From assembly GCA_036250195.1 (NCBI GenBank), contig JAVHZZ010000003.1, positions 344,846,875 through 344,910,874 of the forward strand: a stretch of DNA of 64,000 nucleotides. Direction: 5' to 3'. The notes below the pieces were generated by a model, which saw nothing but the letters and a program-made list of their open reading frames with translations, searched no databases and was not told where the DNA came from. Positions 24,660 through 36,947 of this stretch are shown here, piece by piece. The position numbers and the translations under genes were made by a program. How positions within the stretch are numbered: the first letter of the stretch is position 1; the number at the start of each line of letters is the position of its first letter. The stretch is from Mixophyes australis. Lineage: Eukaryota > Chordata > Amphibia > Anura > Limnodynastidae.

Positions 24660-24900
24660 TGCCCATATAACCATCAATTCTGACTGTTTAGATCTAACTG
24701 GCTGCAAATCAGTGTGAGTGGACACAAAATAATTACTGATCCCAATAAACATATTATTGTGTTATATCAATCAGGACTGTAAGAAGATGTGGTCAACTGC
24801 TATTTCTCAGAATGCATTAGCCCCAAGGGACCCAACCCTTCAGATCTGAACAATGTGGCCATAAAGGCATATGGCCAAAATAGAAACAGATCTGGTCGCT
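24660..24900. repeat. Unnamed degenerate repeat, copy 1
   Basis: It shares 'TTTAGATCTAA', a GTGG/GGACACAAA block, 'TCCCAATAAACAT' and a following GTGGTC/GTGGTTGAAC block with 25800-26010 in the same orientation. Class unknown; there is no coding. Confidence 0.5.
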
Positions 24901-25799
24901 AGTGTTGAGCATCCAAATCTTGCTGTATATGCAATCCTTTTAGACTCCCTTCTGGACACAACAGTTTCATACACAGAGCAAGGATGTTACAGTATCTACA
25001 AAAACAATATTTCAATTGATTTTTTCCAACCAAAATCTAGCAGGACTTGATGAGCAAGTCATGAAAATATTTTAGACTTTCTTGTTAAAAATATTGTAAC
25101 TGTTCTTAAAATAGTTCAAGTTTCTATTTGCTTTTATTCACAGGATTGCATTGTGCTCTGTTATTATGTGAATGACATGTAGCCATTAGAAACTGCTGTT
25201 GCTAACAAGATGTTTCCAGAAATATTCTTTAAAACAAAAACCTGCAAGCGTGCATCATGCTATTTTTATTGTGAAACCTACTTGAATGGCAGAATGCTTT
25301 GCTTCTTTTGCAGGAAAAAGTAGCATTTAAAATCATAGAGGTTCAACATAGTGGGGATTTAAAATAACAAATACATTAACTCCAAACAGTTTGCTCTCAT
25401 CAAGATGTCCATTTAGTGTACAACAAATGCTCATTTCAATGCATGCTTCTTACTGAAAGACAGGCACAGAATACATAGCTTGATGGATGAGCATCTACTT
25501 TATCAAAAGGCCCTTAGGCTCTCAGTCCAGACAAGGTCAATAGCCACTCGCTGAGCACATGATACAAAATGATCATCTAAAAAAGAAAACAAGTTGTCTT
25601 GGTTTAAAGGAAATTCGGCATTCTGCAGTACCTCAAACTTGTTATCACCAAGCAATGGGTATAACAGGCACATTATGCAAAATGTAAAGACAAGAACAAA
25701 CTGTGCACCTCACCAAGTCACTGTCTCAACAGTGCGCAGGCAATACTCTCTGCAAAAGTTCAGCTAAAGGTGTCCATGAACCCTGCATTGTTGGTAGTC

Positions 25800-26010
25800 A
25801 AGGCAGCTTTAGATCTAAGTGGACACAAACCACAGAGTGGGTAGACAAAAACAACTGTCAATCCCAATAAACATCTGCTAAGGAAAGCTGAGATATTGAT
25901 CGAGACAGATGGAAAATGTGGTTGAACAATGACCACTATCTCACAGTATGTGCAGACATCATCCGGCGACACTAGTTGTTCATGGGCCAAGCAGCTAAAT
26001 CTGCTGGATT
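25800..26010. repeat. Unnamed degenerate repeat, copy 2
   Basis: Partner of the copy at 24660-24900. A 135-codon minus-strand frame (25760-26167) crosses it and has no recognisable motif. I do not call it a gene. Confidence 0.5.
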
Positions 26011-28500
26011 TGGATATATGCCGATATGAAACAAGCATGTTAAGCAGCAGGTTCTGCATGGAATTCTTAAAAATTATTAAGACATTCACAGTATCAATAT
26101 AAATATATGCCAAACAAAGGGTCCAGGTATACAGACATTTCCTGAATTGAAACATAAGTAGAATCATTTAAAGGAGTTAACATGTGAATCTCAACAATTC
26201 TAAGATGTGGTTACGTTCAGTAACAAAGTTCTACAAATACAACACAGAAGTGAAATATTTACACCTCTAATGCAGCTAATTATGCTCCAATCTATTTTTA
26301 ATAAGCCATGTTAACTTTGTATTTTTACCTGATCATCCCTTGATTGTATCAAACATGTCAAATATTTACATGAGCTCAGACTGTAAAGTTATCAAGGACA
26401 TTATACAAGATGATCAGTAAGAGGTCAGGATTATTTTATCAGTAAAGGATTACTGTATCTCTTGAAGGATGGAATCGTATGACACCAATAAGCTATTGTT
26501 CAAGTAGTTTAATATTCATAACCCCTTTAGTTAGGTAATACAATGTGCTGAAGTAAAATAACAAACAACTAGTCATTACAATTGTGCAGAAATGCTTTAT
26601 TTTCTCAATCACATTAATGGAAAATCTAATTAACTAACTGTCAATTGAGACTTTTACTGTTTAGTATAATGTAAGGAAATAAATGTTATCAGTAACATCT
26701 TAACAAGCTGCAAAATTATGACACTAAAAACAGCTGTCAGGTAACATGTACCGACAGGAAGCTACAACCTCATGAGACAGTCACATTAGGAAGGACACAG
26801 GAATGTTGAACTAGGCTAAAAGGCTGAGAAAGAGTGGGTGGGGGAACGTGGAGCGCCTGTGACCAGCAAGTACAAGCTACTTCTGGCTCAGCTTTCTATT
26901 CACCACGTGTCTGTCACAATCCACAGCAAAATGGGAGTCCTCCTTACAAGCACTACCATTCCCTAACCTTCCCTTTCTTACACAGAACAGCTGGAAATAG
27001 TTACAGTGCAGGAGCTTAGACCTTCCATAACCAGGTGTCTGTGCAAAAGGAATATGAAGCTTTCTGGCAGCAAAGCATTCTATAATACATATGCCCAATG
27101 ATAAAGGTAGAGAGGCTATAAAACTACCATACTGCAGGCTATTGAGGACAAAGAGCACACAGCAAGCAAAACTAAACACCATATTCCATGTATACATTGT
27201 TTACTTAATTAAATTAGTTGACACTGCTGTTGTGACTAAAAAGCAATAGACACTAATCATGATTCATGCGAGCACACATCTGTAGTTCTGCCATTTCAAA
27301 TAGAGGGCCAGAATGGAAAAGCAATTAATCTTACACAGGACCACTGAAACACTGGAAGATAGGACTAAGTCTGCAGACCAGCTTGTGGAAAAGTTGCTAG
27401 TTACCATTTACAAGATTTAGCTTTGTACAAAACAACAACAATAATAAATAACAATAAGACACATTGCAAGACATACTGTTGCATATTGAAACCAATTTCA
27501 TTAGTGTGAAGGGTAATGTCAGTTTCTGCTTAGTTACAGGTTTCAACAATCAAACCATATACAGTAAGCACCCCACCCACTTCTCTTTTCAAATAATGTA
27601 CAAACAAAAAGTGCACAAGCAGAAGTGTCAACAAGGCCAATTTGTAAAGAATAATATTTTTATTATACTTCTCCAGAATTAAAACAAATTATTCTCCAAC
27701 TGTAAAGCACTACAGAGTATGATGACACTATAATAAAAATGCTTTTGCATATTACTATATTATTTACTACTCCACACAGATCTCAACCATTACAGACAGT
27801 GACCATGCTAAGGATGTGAAATGGAAGCAATCACTACATACCCATATATGAGCCAAAGTCCAGCAACTCTTGTTTAGTGTTAGAAATGTGCATTATATTT
27901 TATGACACCCTTAACGGATTGCATTAACCTGTGCACATCCAAGGACAGAGGAAAAACAGGAAATGGGAGTATTCTAAGCTACATGTACAACAGGATATTA
28001 ATAAGATAACAGCTGCACAACTAACCCCAATGCATGGCTCCTAAAGGTAGGAAGTGAAAGCACAGACGTTGCATGTCTCCTATGTAAATCAACTAGCAGC
28101 TAAAAGGTTAAATGGAAACAAAGCCTCTGCCATATACAGAGCACCACCCTCTCTCCCCAGCCCAGCGTCTGATCACTGAACACGTTGTGCACAACCAACC
28201 TATTGTAGGGGCAAAAGTACAGGAACAGCACTGGACCCCTTCCCGTCCATGGGCTACAGTACAGCAGACATGATCAGTCTGATGTGTTACTAAGGCATCT
28301 GCTGCTAAATGCAAATACACATCCATGCAATGCACATATGATTCATATCCTCCACCCACATGACACCCTGCTCTCAGGGCAGTATGTCTAATAGGACACA
28401 GCAATATATTACTGGCCAGAAACAATACCTGGACCAGGCAAGAAGTAACCTAGGTCACACACAGACACCCCACCCCCGGTCACATATGGCTTCCCGATCA
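26011..28500 (-). other. FOXN2: FOXN2 intron 1, 5' portion
   Basis: AT-rich intron leading up to the promoter block. No exon or repeat boundary was recognised. G+C rises from about 28400. Confidence 0.5.
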
Positions 28501-29420
28501 CCATACACCTCCATAGAGACAGTGCACGGGAGCCCCGGGCTACTCACCGGCATGAAGCGTGTTCCGGTGCAGTATGGCAGTGCGGTGGTACAGCAGGGGG
28601 GGGAATGTGTCAGAGATCAGCAGCTGCTCCCTACATCCCCGTGCAAGCAACGCCACCAAATCCCCCACCGAGTCGCCATAGCAACGCGGCGCCCAAAGGA
28701 ACTTCCCCCCGCCCTCGGCGTGAGGCACGCACGTCTAGCCACGCCCCCATCCCCAGTAACCACGCCCAACTCATCCTCATTCCCTTCATTTTACCTCACA
28801 GATTCTTTTAATAGCTAGGCGTAGTTTAAGTGCGAGTCTGACAGGACACACTCTGCTACTCTGAGTAGAGGTCGGTAGAAATTCGGTTGCGGTTTTATTC
28901 AGAGACAATATATACTCATTAGACTGCAACTAGATGTCTGTGTTTAGATGAACTGACAGCTGTCCCGCCTTTTCGCGGCTTTTTTGTTTCTTTGTGGCAA
29001 ATAGGGGCGGAGTTATAGCGCTGACGCAAACAGCAAGATCAGCCGCCCGCTTGCCATGTGACGTGGTTGATTTTTTTTTCCCCTTCCTTGATGACGAATT
29101 TAACTCCTTCGGGCCAGAGGGCGGAGCCTTCGATGCATTTATAATACAGATGGAAAGAAAAAAAATAAAAAACACGGACTGTGACGCGGGAAATCTCCTG
29201 CTGCAGTCACGCGATGCGTTTCCATGGGAACGGAACCCGCGCGGATGCGCGTGGCACGGACAAGCGCCTGGTATGAGGGGAAAGTACACGGGGCAGTCAC
29301 GTGTCTCTGTTGCCGCCTATTTTTACGATAATAGAGTCCGGCCGGAGTTGTTCAGCCCGTGGATTTCCAGCTGTTGTTCGATCATAAAACTGTTGGCAGG
29401 GAAGATTGTGATACGTAGTT
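28500..29420 (-). promoter_or_regulatory. FOXN2: CpG-rich promoter block of FOXN2
   Basis: The only long stretch with frequent CpG in the window, directly upstream of and overlapping the probable FOXN2 exon 1. GC-box-like motifs GGGGCGG (29004-29010) and GGGCGGAG (29119-29126) are visible, as are several GACGC/GACGTG words and CACGTG (29299-29304). A CpG-island promoter often fires both ways, but no plus-strand gene was recognised. Open frames of 105-159 codons inside it on both strands are the stop-poor reading expected of CpG-rich DNA. The boundaries are by eye. Confidence 0.7.
28548..28735 (-). other. FOXN2: Probable FOXN2 exon 1 (5' UTR)
   Basis: On the minus strand the sequence CATGCCG is followed by the strong donor GTGAGTA starting at 28547. 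It lies in the CpG-rich block about 21.3 kb upstream of the coding exon, on the same strand. A non-coding first exon followed by a long intron is the usual FOXN2 arrangement. The donor position is well supported; the transcription start is not visible, so the upper bound is a guess. An ATG three codons before the donor (28554-28552) could start a short upstream frame. Confidence 0.6.
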
Positions 29421-29577
29421 GTACAACAGCTGTGCAGCCACATTCCCTTACAGGCAAGTTGTGTAGACTTTAAAATGTCTGTACAATGCAAAACTCTAAA
29501 ATTTTAACAATTATGCAGTTTGGGGTAGATTTTATGTATAGTCCAGAGCAGAGTTTATTTACTAAAAATCTTATTAT

Positions 29578-30518
29578 CTCATCAGCCACAACATTAAAAC
29601 CATCTCTCTAATATTGTGTAGGTCCTCCTCCTGCTGCCCAAACAGCTCTGTTCCCATGGCCCGTAACTAGGGCTGTGCGCTATTTGTCTTTCTCGCCCCA
29701 GGCACTGGAATTCTAAGTTACGGCTCTGTCTGTTCCGTGGAGGTATGGACCCCACAAGTCCTCTGAAGGTGTCCTGTGGTATCTGGCTTAAAGACATTGG
29801 TAACAGATCCTTTATGTCCTATATGTTGCGAGATGGGGCCCCTATAGGTCTGACTTGTTTTTCCAGCACATCCCACAGATGTTCGATCGGATTGATATCT
29901 GGGGAATTTGTAGGAGCAGTCAATATCTTGAACGTTTTGTCATGTTTCTCAAACCATTCCTGAACAATTTTTGCAGTGTGATAGGGCGCATAATCCTTCT
30001 GGAAGAGGCAACTGCTATCAGGGAATAGCATTGTCATGAATAGGTGTACTTGGTTAAAATGACATCTACATGAATGCCAGGATCCAAGGCAGAACATTGC
30101 GCAAAGCCTCACACAACCTGTCGGCTTGCCTTCTTCTCATTGTACATCCTGGCGTCCTCTCTTCCTTACACTTGCCCATTTATCCTGATTCCAACACATC
30201 AATTTAAAGCGTTCGTGAGAATAATGCAACCTATGCACTATTACTACCGTAACAGTGCGCATTAGTACGGTCATTTCAACACTGATTTTTGCTCGTAGCT
30301 CCATGGGCCACGAGCAAAACTCCACGTTAAAATTACTGTATACTAACTGTAATAGTGCGCGGGCTGCGTTATTCTCATGAACAGTGCGGTCATTTGAATT
30401 CCCCCTAAAGAAACAGACTTTTCCCTTGCTGCCTAATATATCCCACTCTTTGACAAGTGTCATTGTATAAGGAGATAATGTTATTTACTTCACTTGTCAG
30501 TGGTTTTAACGTTGTGAA
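29578..30518 (-). pseudogene. Tc1-like transposon relic
   Basis: The ends are 'ATCTCATCAGCCACAACATTAAAACCA' on the left and 'TGGTTTTAACGTTGTG' on the right, which are inverted relative to each other. The minus-strand frame 29819-30112 carries the C-terminal catalytic part of a Tc1 DDE transposase: DYAPYHTAKIVQEWFEKH (second Asp region), then SPDINPIEHLWDVLEKQV with the last acidic residue. A second frame (29594-29797) reads the C-terminal tail. The N-terminal DNA-binding half is missing and the frame is broken, so it is dead. A hairpin MITE sits in it at about 30199-30406. Confidence 0.85.
30199..30406. mobile_element. Hairpin MITE inside the Tc1 relic
   Basis: The arms 30212-30244 and 30349-30381 are imperfect inverted repeats about 33 bases long (core TGAGAATAA and GTAATAGTGC). 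A smaller inverted pair, TTTTTGCTCGT and CACGAGCAAAA, lies near 30282-30319. The right end, GAATTCCCCCT, recalls the MITE at 20225-20421. The exact ends are uncertain. Confidence 0.6.
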
Positions 30519-33500
30519 AAATCAATGTATAATGTTCCATATAGCACCAATATGACCCCTTCCACTGTTCACCTGGTACACAATGTCATTCTGAGCTTCA
30601 TATGTATTTGTTATGTTGCAGTCACTAGTGCTGAATTGCTGAAAAGGTTGTACTCCAGTTGGTTCAGGCAAGGTTCCTGCAGTAAAGAAATTAGTTGCAT
30701 TTTGTACCCAGTGAAAGGAGTCATGTTGGAGAGTCCGCCATGTGTCCCGGGTTTTTAAAAAAAACTACTTTTTCCTGAGGGACTCTTAATAATTTCATCT
30801 CTACTGTTACATATCCTCAAAATAAAACTCAGATCTGTTAACCCAACTGGAATATAATGTGAGATCCTCCAGGATGTTATATAGAACCATTGTAAAGTTT
30901 GGGGACCAATCAGTAATTTAAATTTATACGAGAAACAGTGGGATGCAAACAGAGGAGACTGCTACTTTCAACACCCCAAACACCAGTTTAATATGCCTGG
31001 CCTATGCAGGTGTGCCACAAAAAAGAAAAATATGGTTTCTATATGTTGGTAGTGTTGTGTGAGTTACATCATAAGAAGGTGATGTGACTCGTAATTCGTC
31101 TTATTTTGTTTGTGCAACAGCTTTAAAATCATTGCTACAATTAACTGGAATGAGTGGAAATGTGAAACATGAGAAACAAAAACCAATTTTAGATCTTTAC
31201 ATATCCTCATTTCTTATCTTTAACTTGTACTGCATTTTTCTTTTCTTTATATACACTTTATCTGCCACACCTTAATTCTTATGACACATCCAGGACAGCA
31301 CTGTCACACATTGGTTGAGAACACTAGATTAGAGGTCAGTATGTGGTTAAGCAACTTATGGAATTTTAAAATGCAAGTCAATACTAAACATTCATGTAGT
31401 TCACACAAGTTTCAGTGTTCGGCATACCTCTCAAACTAATCAGTGGGCAATTTGGACCCACACTTTACAACGATTGTTCAGTTTGAATGAACTGACTTGT
31501 CAAAATCACTGTATGTCAGCAGCGTTAGTAATTGCTCTACTGTATATGAATTAAATTGCTTCAGAAAGCTAAAATTACATTTTAAGATTGTTTTAATTTT
31601 TATGTCTGTAATTCAGTCTTTAAACAAATCATATTTTATATAAAAAAAATTAGTGGGATAAATGTAATATAAATTAAAAAAAGAAACAACAAAATTAGTG
31701 CCACTACAATCTAGCTGTCTTTTTGGTGTGACATGGACTGTTCAGTTTGAGATAAAAGTATTGTGTTAAAAGCATGACAGTCATCCATATTCAAGATACC
31801 TATTCTGGTAAGGTCACCAATGGAAGCGGACATCCTCTGCTTACTTTCCAACTATATTATTTATGTCACTACTTTGCACATTTTGGATGACTTTCATGGG
31901 ACCTCATCAAAATACTTTTCTTTTTGAGTGATACAGGTGTCTGAAGTGAAGTGAGTCCAGGATCATTCTGATCCGAAAAATTGACCTCTGTATTACCATT
32001 GCATTGCTAATTCCAACCTCTTTCATATGAAATCCAAAAACAATAACACGAAATACAGATTACAAAAAAAGTAAGATTTAATTTATAAATATCTTGCATC
32101 CATAGCTTTTCACACAATCCCATTGAGGAATGGTTTTCTCTGGCATCCAGTAGAAGATGTTTTATTAGTCTATTTCTTAATGTTACATAACATCTGCAGT
32201 TCCATCATCTTGTTCATTGGTATCCACTTCATTCTCTTTTCTCCATGCTGAAAAACATATGAGGCCATTAGACGTTGTAGCTCTGGAGATCCTGTGCTAA
32301 CTGTTAGAGACTGAAGATCCACTTTCCTGAATTTTGTGTTAAACAATTATTGAGCTAGAATGAACTAGTAGATATGATAATCACTGCAGTGGTACATAGG
32401 TAGTAGCCAATGGTTAAATAATGTTATCTTCTTATCTATCATAAGGGCTATTTTTGCCACCTTTGTAAAATTGGAGCTACCAGATCCTGTAGGTCTGAAT
32501 ACTTTTGAAAGCTGAAATTTTTGACTTTCCTGAGAGATCCTCTGACAAATAAATAATCTTGTCTTTAAAAAATGATTGAAGTGTTTTTCTGTAAAATTAA
32601 GATTCTGGTCTATCATATAACCACAAGTATTGTGACGGTAATATCTCAGGAAAATATAACTGAAGGGAATACGAATGCTCTAAACTAATTATACATGGGC
32701 TCCAGATATAAAACTAATTTTCAATGCTACACTTTCCTTCCTTGATATAGTAGATCTGCAGAAAAGGTGAAAAGGACTTGGGGTGTAACAGAACAGGCTT
32801 GAGGCAAGAGTTCAAGAGAAGTGTACTACGATTTGCAGTAAAGACCAGGTCTTGGCAGAGTGTGGTCTTGATGGATTGAGTCCGCTGTTGGTGCATGGGC
32901 CCTGGTGGGATGGGAACTTGATGGAAGTGCTGCTCAAGTCCCGTTTCCTGCTTCATGTCTGACCAGAGGCCTTGCCCATGGTGCATATTGGGTGCCAGCT
33001 TAATGAGGGTGGTGTTGTCCAGGTAGTGGAAATAGGTAAAACTCAAAAGAAGCATAGGATGTTCAACTGGGTGGTGAAAGTTCCACTCATGGTCCACAGA
33101 TTGAGCTGAGGAAAAATTGGTAATTTAACCGAGCCTAGGATGTTTGTCTCTTAGTTGGCTGATTGAAGGCCGTGTGTTCGGCCCTTTGAGTTCTTGGTAG
33201 AAGGTGAAGTCAGCGAAGAGATTGAAAAGTAGCTATTGATGGTATATAAGAAAGAACTTTGTGGCCGAAGAAGATGGATAAATGGCCTGATGGAGGGCGA
33301 CTGTGGAGTTGAGGTAGAGTGCTTGGTGAGCGAGCAATCGACGATCTTGGAGATCATAAGCTGGGGTCTGTTAGGCTGCTATTTTGTTTTTTCCCCATTG
33401 CAATTGATTTGTCAGTAAATTTGGTCTCTTTAAACCAAACTGGCCCAGAATTTCACCATGTGTAGCCATCCACGTTCAGCTGATGAAAATATGCACATTT

Positions 33501-33547
33501 GTGAAGTCATCAGCGTACCTGAAAGTGGTAAGTGGACCCATTATTTA
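30519..33547. other. No gene recognised
   Basis: AT-rich sequence. At 31420-31460 and 33806-33835 there are short pieces of 'CATACCTCTCAAAC'/'CCCCACTGTCCCAGTTTG' type, a motif common in frog repeats. Minus-strand frames 32714-33097 and 33151-33357 are rich in Ser/Thr/Pro/His without a recognisable domain. Confidence 0.4.
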
Positions 33548-33702
33548 AATTGGCTGCTAACAAATTGACTAGTCTGTATGTCTGTCTGTGTGTGTTAAGG
33601 AATTTAGATTGTAAGCCCCAATGGGGCAGGGACTGTTGTGAGTGAGTTCTCTACAGCGCTGCGTAACTAGTGGCGCTATATAAAGAAATGATGATGATGA
33701 TT
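33548..33702 (+). repeat. Truncated SINE tail
   Basis: 5'-truncated copy of the SINE at 24005-24316. It starts within 'AATTGGCTGCTAACAAATTGAC' and ends with 'TGGCGCTATATAAAGAAATG' plus GAT repeats. Confidence 0.82.
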
Positions 33703-34350
33703 ATTTGTGTCTAAGGCTTGGTAGACATTTATGAAAACTTCCACAGGGAGAAGAGGTGATGCTGCCCATAACAACCAGTCCAATAATTGCTTTAATTTCC
33801 TAATCCATACCGCCCCACTGTCCCAGTTTGAGGGACTACAATGAGTACAACATTTGTCTCGCTCGGTTTACAGAGTTGGGCCACGAACACACATATATAT
33901 TACCGAAGCATAATGAAAATGTGGCTACATTTGACAGTTCCCAATGTGATACACCTTTTGAGAGTGATTTTAGGGTTCATCTAAAGAAGACATTGGGCAC
34001 GTCAAGAAGTGTCGTTATTTTGGGACTATCTCTCATAAGTGCTGTAAGGAAAATTTGCACTCCTTATGCAGTTCACATAACTACTTGGCTTCCCTAGTGA
34101 TATATGGCAAAGTGACTGACTTACAATATATGTTTAGTAGACAATCTAACATATCAGGCCCCATGGTGTGGTTGTAATGAAGCCTTGCAAACAGACCTAA
34201 TGACCTTTATCTAGGTGTGGTGTTAGTGGGAGAAATACATTGGTTTGACACCTGTCAATCGGGCTACAGCTGGGAAGAAGCTTAGGATTTTAAAGGCTAG
34301 TTATTCAGGCAGGGAAATCAATGCTGGACAAGCTGACTGATGTAATAGAG

Positions 34351-34542
34351 CAGTGTTTCCCAACACTAGTCCTCAAGTACCCCTAACAGTGCATGTTTTC
34401 CCTATCTGCTTGCTGGAGCACAGGTGTAACCATTACTGACTCACACATTTTGAAAGATTCACATGTGGTATAATTATTTCACTTGTGACATGGAAAACCT
34501 GCACTGTTAGGAGTACTTGAGGACTAGGGCTGGGAAACACCG
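34351..34542. mobile_element. hAT-type MITE (CAGTGTTTCCCAAC ends)
   Basis: A 192-bp element with inverted ends about 50 bases long, flanked by an exact 8-bp duplication TAATAGAG (34343-34350 and 34543-34550). Non-coding. Confidence 0.92.
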
Positions 34543-34689
34543 TAATAGAGGGATAACTTGTGTTAGATTAATGCAGAGGATCGCCCAGGAAAAATTGTTT
34601 ATGTGAAAGCTGTCTATGGACAAAGAAAGTAGATGACTAATATATCAGATTTATATTGCGAGTGTCATTTTGAAGGTGTCAATGTCACA

Positions 34690-35160
34690 CCATTTGTGTT
34701 TGACTGCTGCAATGCACCATAGTTGGATCTCCCAAAAACTGCACCGCTTGCAGCTGGTACAAAATGCAGCAGCCAGCCTGTTAACTAACTAGCCTGGGCC
34801 CTGCCACATAACCTCTGTTCTCTATTCCCTACACTGGCTGACTGTTAGTGAATCTGTTTCAAGATTGGCTTATAGACATTTAAAGCCCTACACAACCAGG
34901 ATCCTAGGTACTTGAAGAAACTTCTGATTCCTTATATTCCTACTCTCTCACTTCAGTCCACAGACTCTGGAACTCACTGCCTCTTACAGTTCGCAAGAAA
35001 ACTTAAAAAAATAGGCTAAATAATTGTTTACTGTAGCATTTCATTAATGCCCCTTAATTTTATAAAACTATCTAATTATTATTTTTTTAATATGTAACTA
35101 AAGTGCTTTGTGTCCTTTATGAAGAAAAGTGCTGTATAAATAATATTATTATTATTTCTT
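34690..35160 (+). pseudogene. L2-like LINE, 3' end of the reverse transcriptase ORF
   Basis: Plus-strand frames give a decayed LAAG/QLVQNAAA-like segment near 34745-34780, TFKALHNQDPRYLKKL near 34878-34925, and a terminal PSTDSGTHCLLQFARKLK-like piece near 34950-35005, followed by a non-coding tail ending in TAATATTATTATTATT. This order matches the C-terminus of L2-type LINE proteins. Stops and frameshifts are present. Confidence 0.7.
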
Positions 35161-36947
35161 CATCTTCTGCAAGCATATTCAACAGCACTTTAGAAATGGG
35201 ACCAAACACAGTTATAGAACAAGACTGGGTATTAAGAAATAAAGAGGTATTAGGGGCCCCTCTTTCAAGCATACAATATTAGCCTGTAGGACATTTTCAG
35301 AAATGTACACCCATTAGTAAACAGTGGATGTGTGGGCTACAAAAATTTTGTTTTGTTTGTTTAGATTAAAACTTTTAGATAACATATCCTTGTTTTGTTG
35401 GAAACTTAAGCTCAGATATTTAATTATTAAAAAATTCATGTTATAGAAAAGTGAGTAAAGATGAGAAAGCCTCTACAAAATTAGTTTCAGTATGTCTAGA
35501 GTCTAATCTTATCCTGATTGCACATCCAGATGTTCCGAGTTTAGGATTAGCTAATGAATTCAGGATCTGCCAAGGTACGGTGACCTAGATTTATTATACA
35601 TTATAAGATCAGCAATATCATTTCACACACATACCTTCGAACTTTTTAAGTTGGGGAATTGTGACAATTTGTATGCGCCACTTCAACCCAGGAGAAGAAA
35701 GTGTGGCTGCGCACCCCTTCGGTGCCATGCACACCAGTGGCAGGTGCGCACAGCAACCCCATTCACTGCTGCTCTGCTATGCAGGGACATACCTCTCAAA
35801 CTTCCAGCCCACAGGAAAATACAGAGACCTCAAATCGATACTGTCCTACTCTGGTTTGTATTTGCCTTTCCATTATGAGTTAATGTCGGTAAGTAACTAT
35901 TGCAAACGTATTTTATAAAGTGTATGTAATCCATATTGCAGCAAATTTAAATGTATGCATTTAAAATACCTTTCTAATGCAGCAACAGTTCATACTGTTA
36001 GAAAATTGTAGGAGTGGAGGTAAGTAAGATTTTGTTATTATATTGATATCACCTAACTATACCCTATACTATTTTCTTTTGTTTTGGGTGCAGTTATCCT
36101 TAAAGATACATATGAAAATTTCTAGTTCATATTGTTCCCATTGTAATAATTGACACATTTTTTTCTGTTTGTTCATATAATTTAAATAAGATGTAGCTAG
36201 CGGAAGAGGGTGTTACAGGGCGTAAGTGTAACATGTAAGCCAATGCTCTATAGCCAGGTACGCCTTACTGCACCAGATTCCTCCAGTCAATTATTATAAA
36301 TTTGTGAAGCTGTCTATGGTTTCAATCCCTTCTTATGCTCTAAAGAATTTTTCATTGTATTGACATTTCTCAGGAGTGCCATATGCTGAGACAGCTAATG
36401 TGTATCTTAGCTTGTTTTGGAAATATGAAATCAATCCTATACTAAATGATGAGTATGTTTATTTACCATGCAGATTTTAATAAAATAAATTACAGGAAGT
36501 GCATATAATGCTTCCATTATGATTTATTTTATAATAACTATTTATGAATAAGTATGGGCAAATGTGTTGGTGTATGTACATTTTTCTTACTCCTACTTGC
36601 TATGTGTTGGCAGCACCATGTTTCATGATGTAATTGTGAGCGGTTATGTAAATTGGTTAACTTTTTTGTTCTTTTTATAATATTGTGTGGTACCTTTTGT
36701 GAGGTTTGGGGCAGTATTATGGCGGCTCAGGCCACACATTGGCTGGATTGCCTCTCTGGTAGATTTGGGTGACCTGATAAGTTTTACTTTCATTTTTCTA
36801 AATCTATATTTGAGCCAATGATAGGACTCTCATTTATTAAAATTAGGCAATTAGGTAGTCATGGTAGGTGACTTACCCATATGTTTGCTATTGTATGCGA
36901 CTAAGGTCTCTGATTTTTATTTTCTTAATTACAGGTAATAATATATA
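35161..36947. other. No gene recognised
   Basis: AT-rich sequence. The word 'ACATACCT' with AACTT occurs twice around 35628-35652 and 35788-35806. The overlapping plus-strand frames at 35651-35918 have no recognisable domain. Confidence 0.4.

Noticed and set aside
29268..29280. A plus-strand splice donor (CTG/GTATGAG) suggesting a divergent gene
   Set aside because: An isolated donor-like word in a CpG-rich block, with no matching acceptor or coding frame found.
28360..29473. Frames of 105-159 codons on both strands near the FOXN2 promoter
   Set aside because: Stop-poor reading expected in CpG-rich DNA; no domain, and opposite-strand frames are equally long.
33440..33540. A minus-strand FRYADDFTN-like reading that recalls a reverse transcriptase YADD motif
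   Set aside because: Flanking sequence in that frame shows no other reverse transcriptase blocks; a single short match is too weak.
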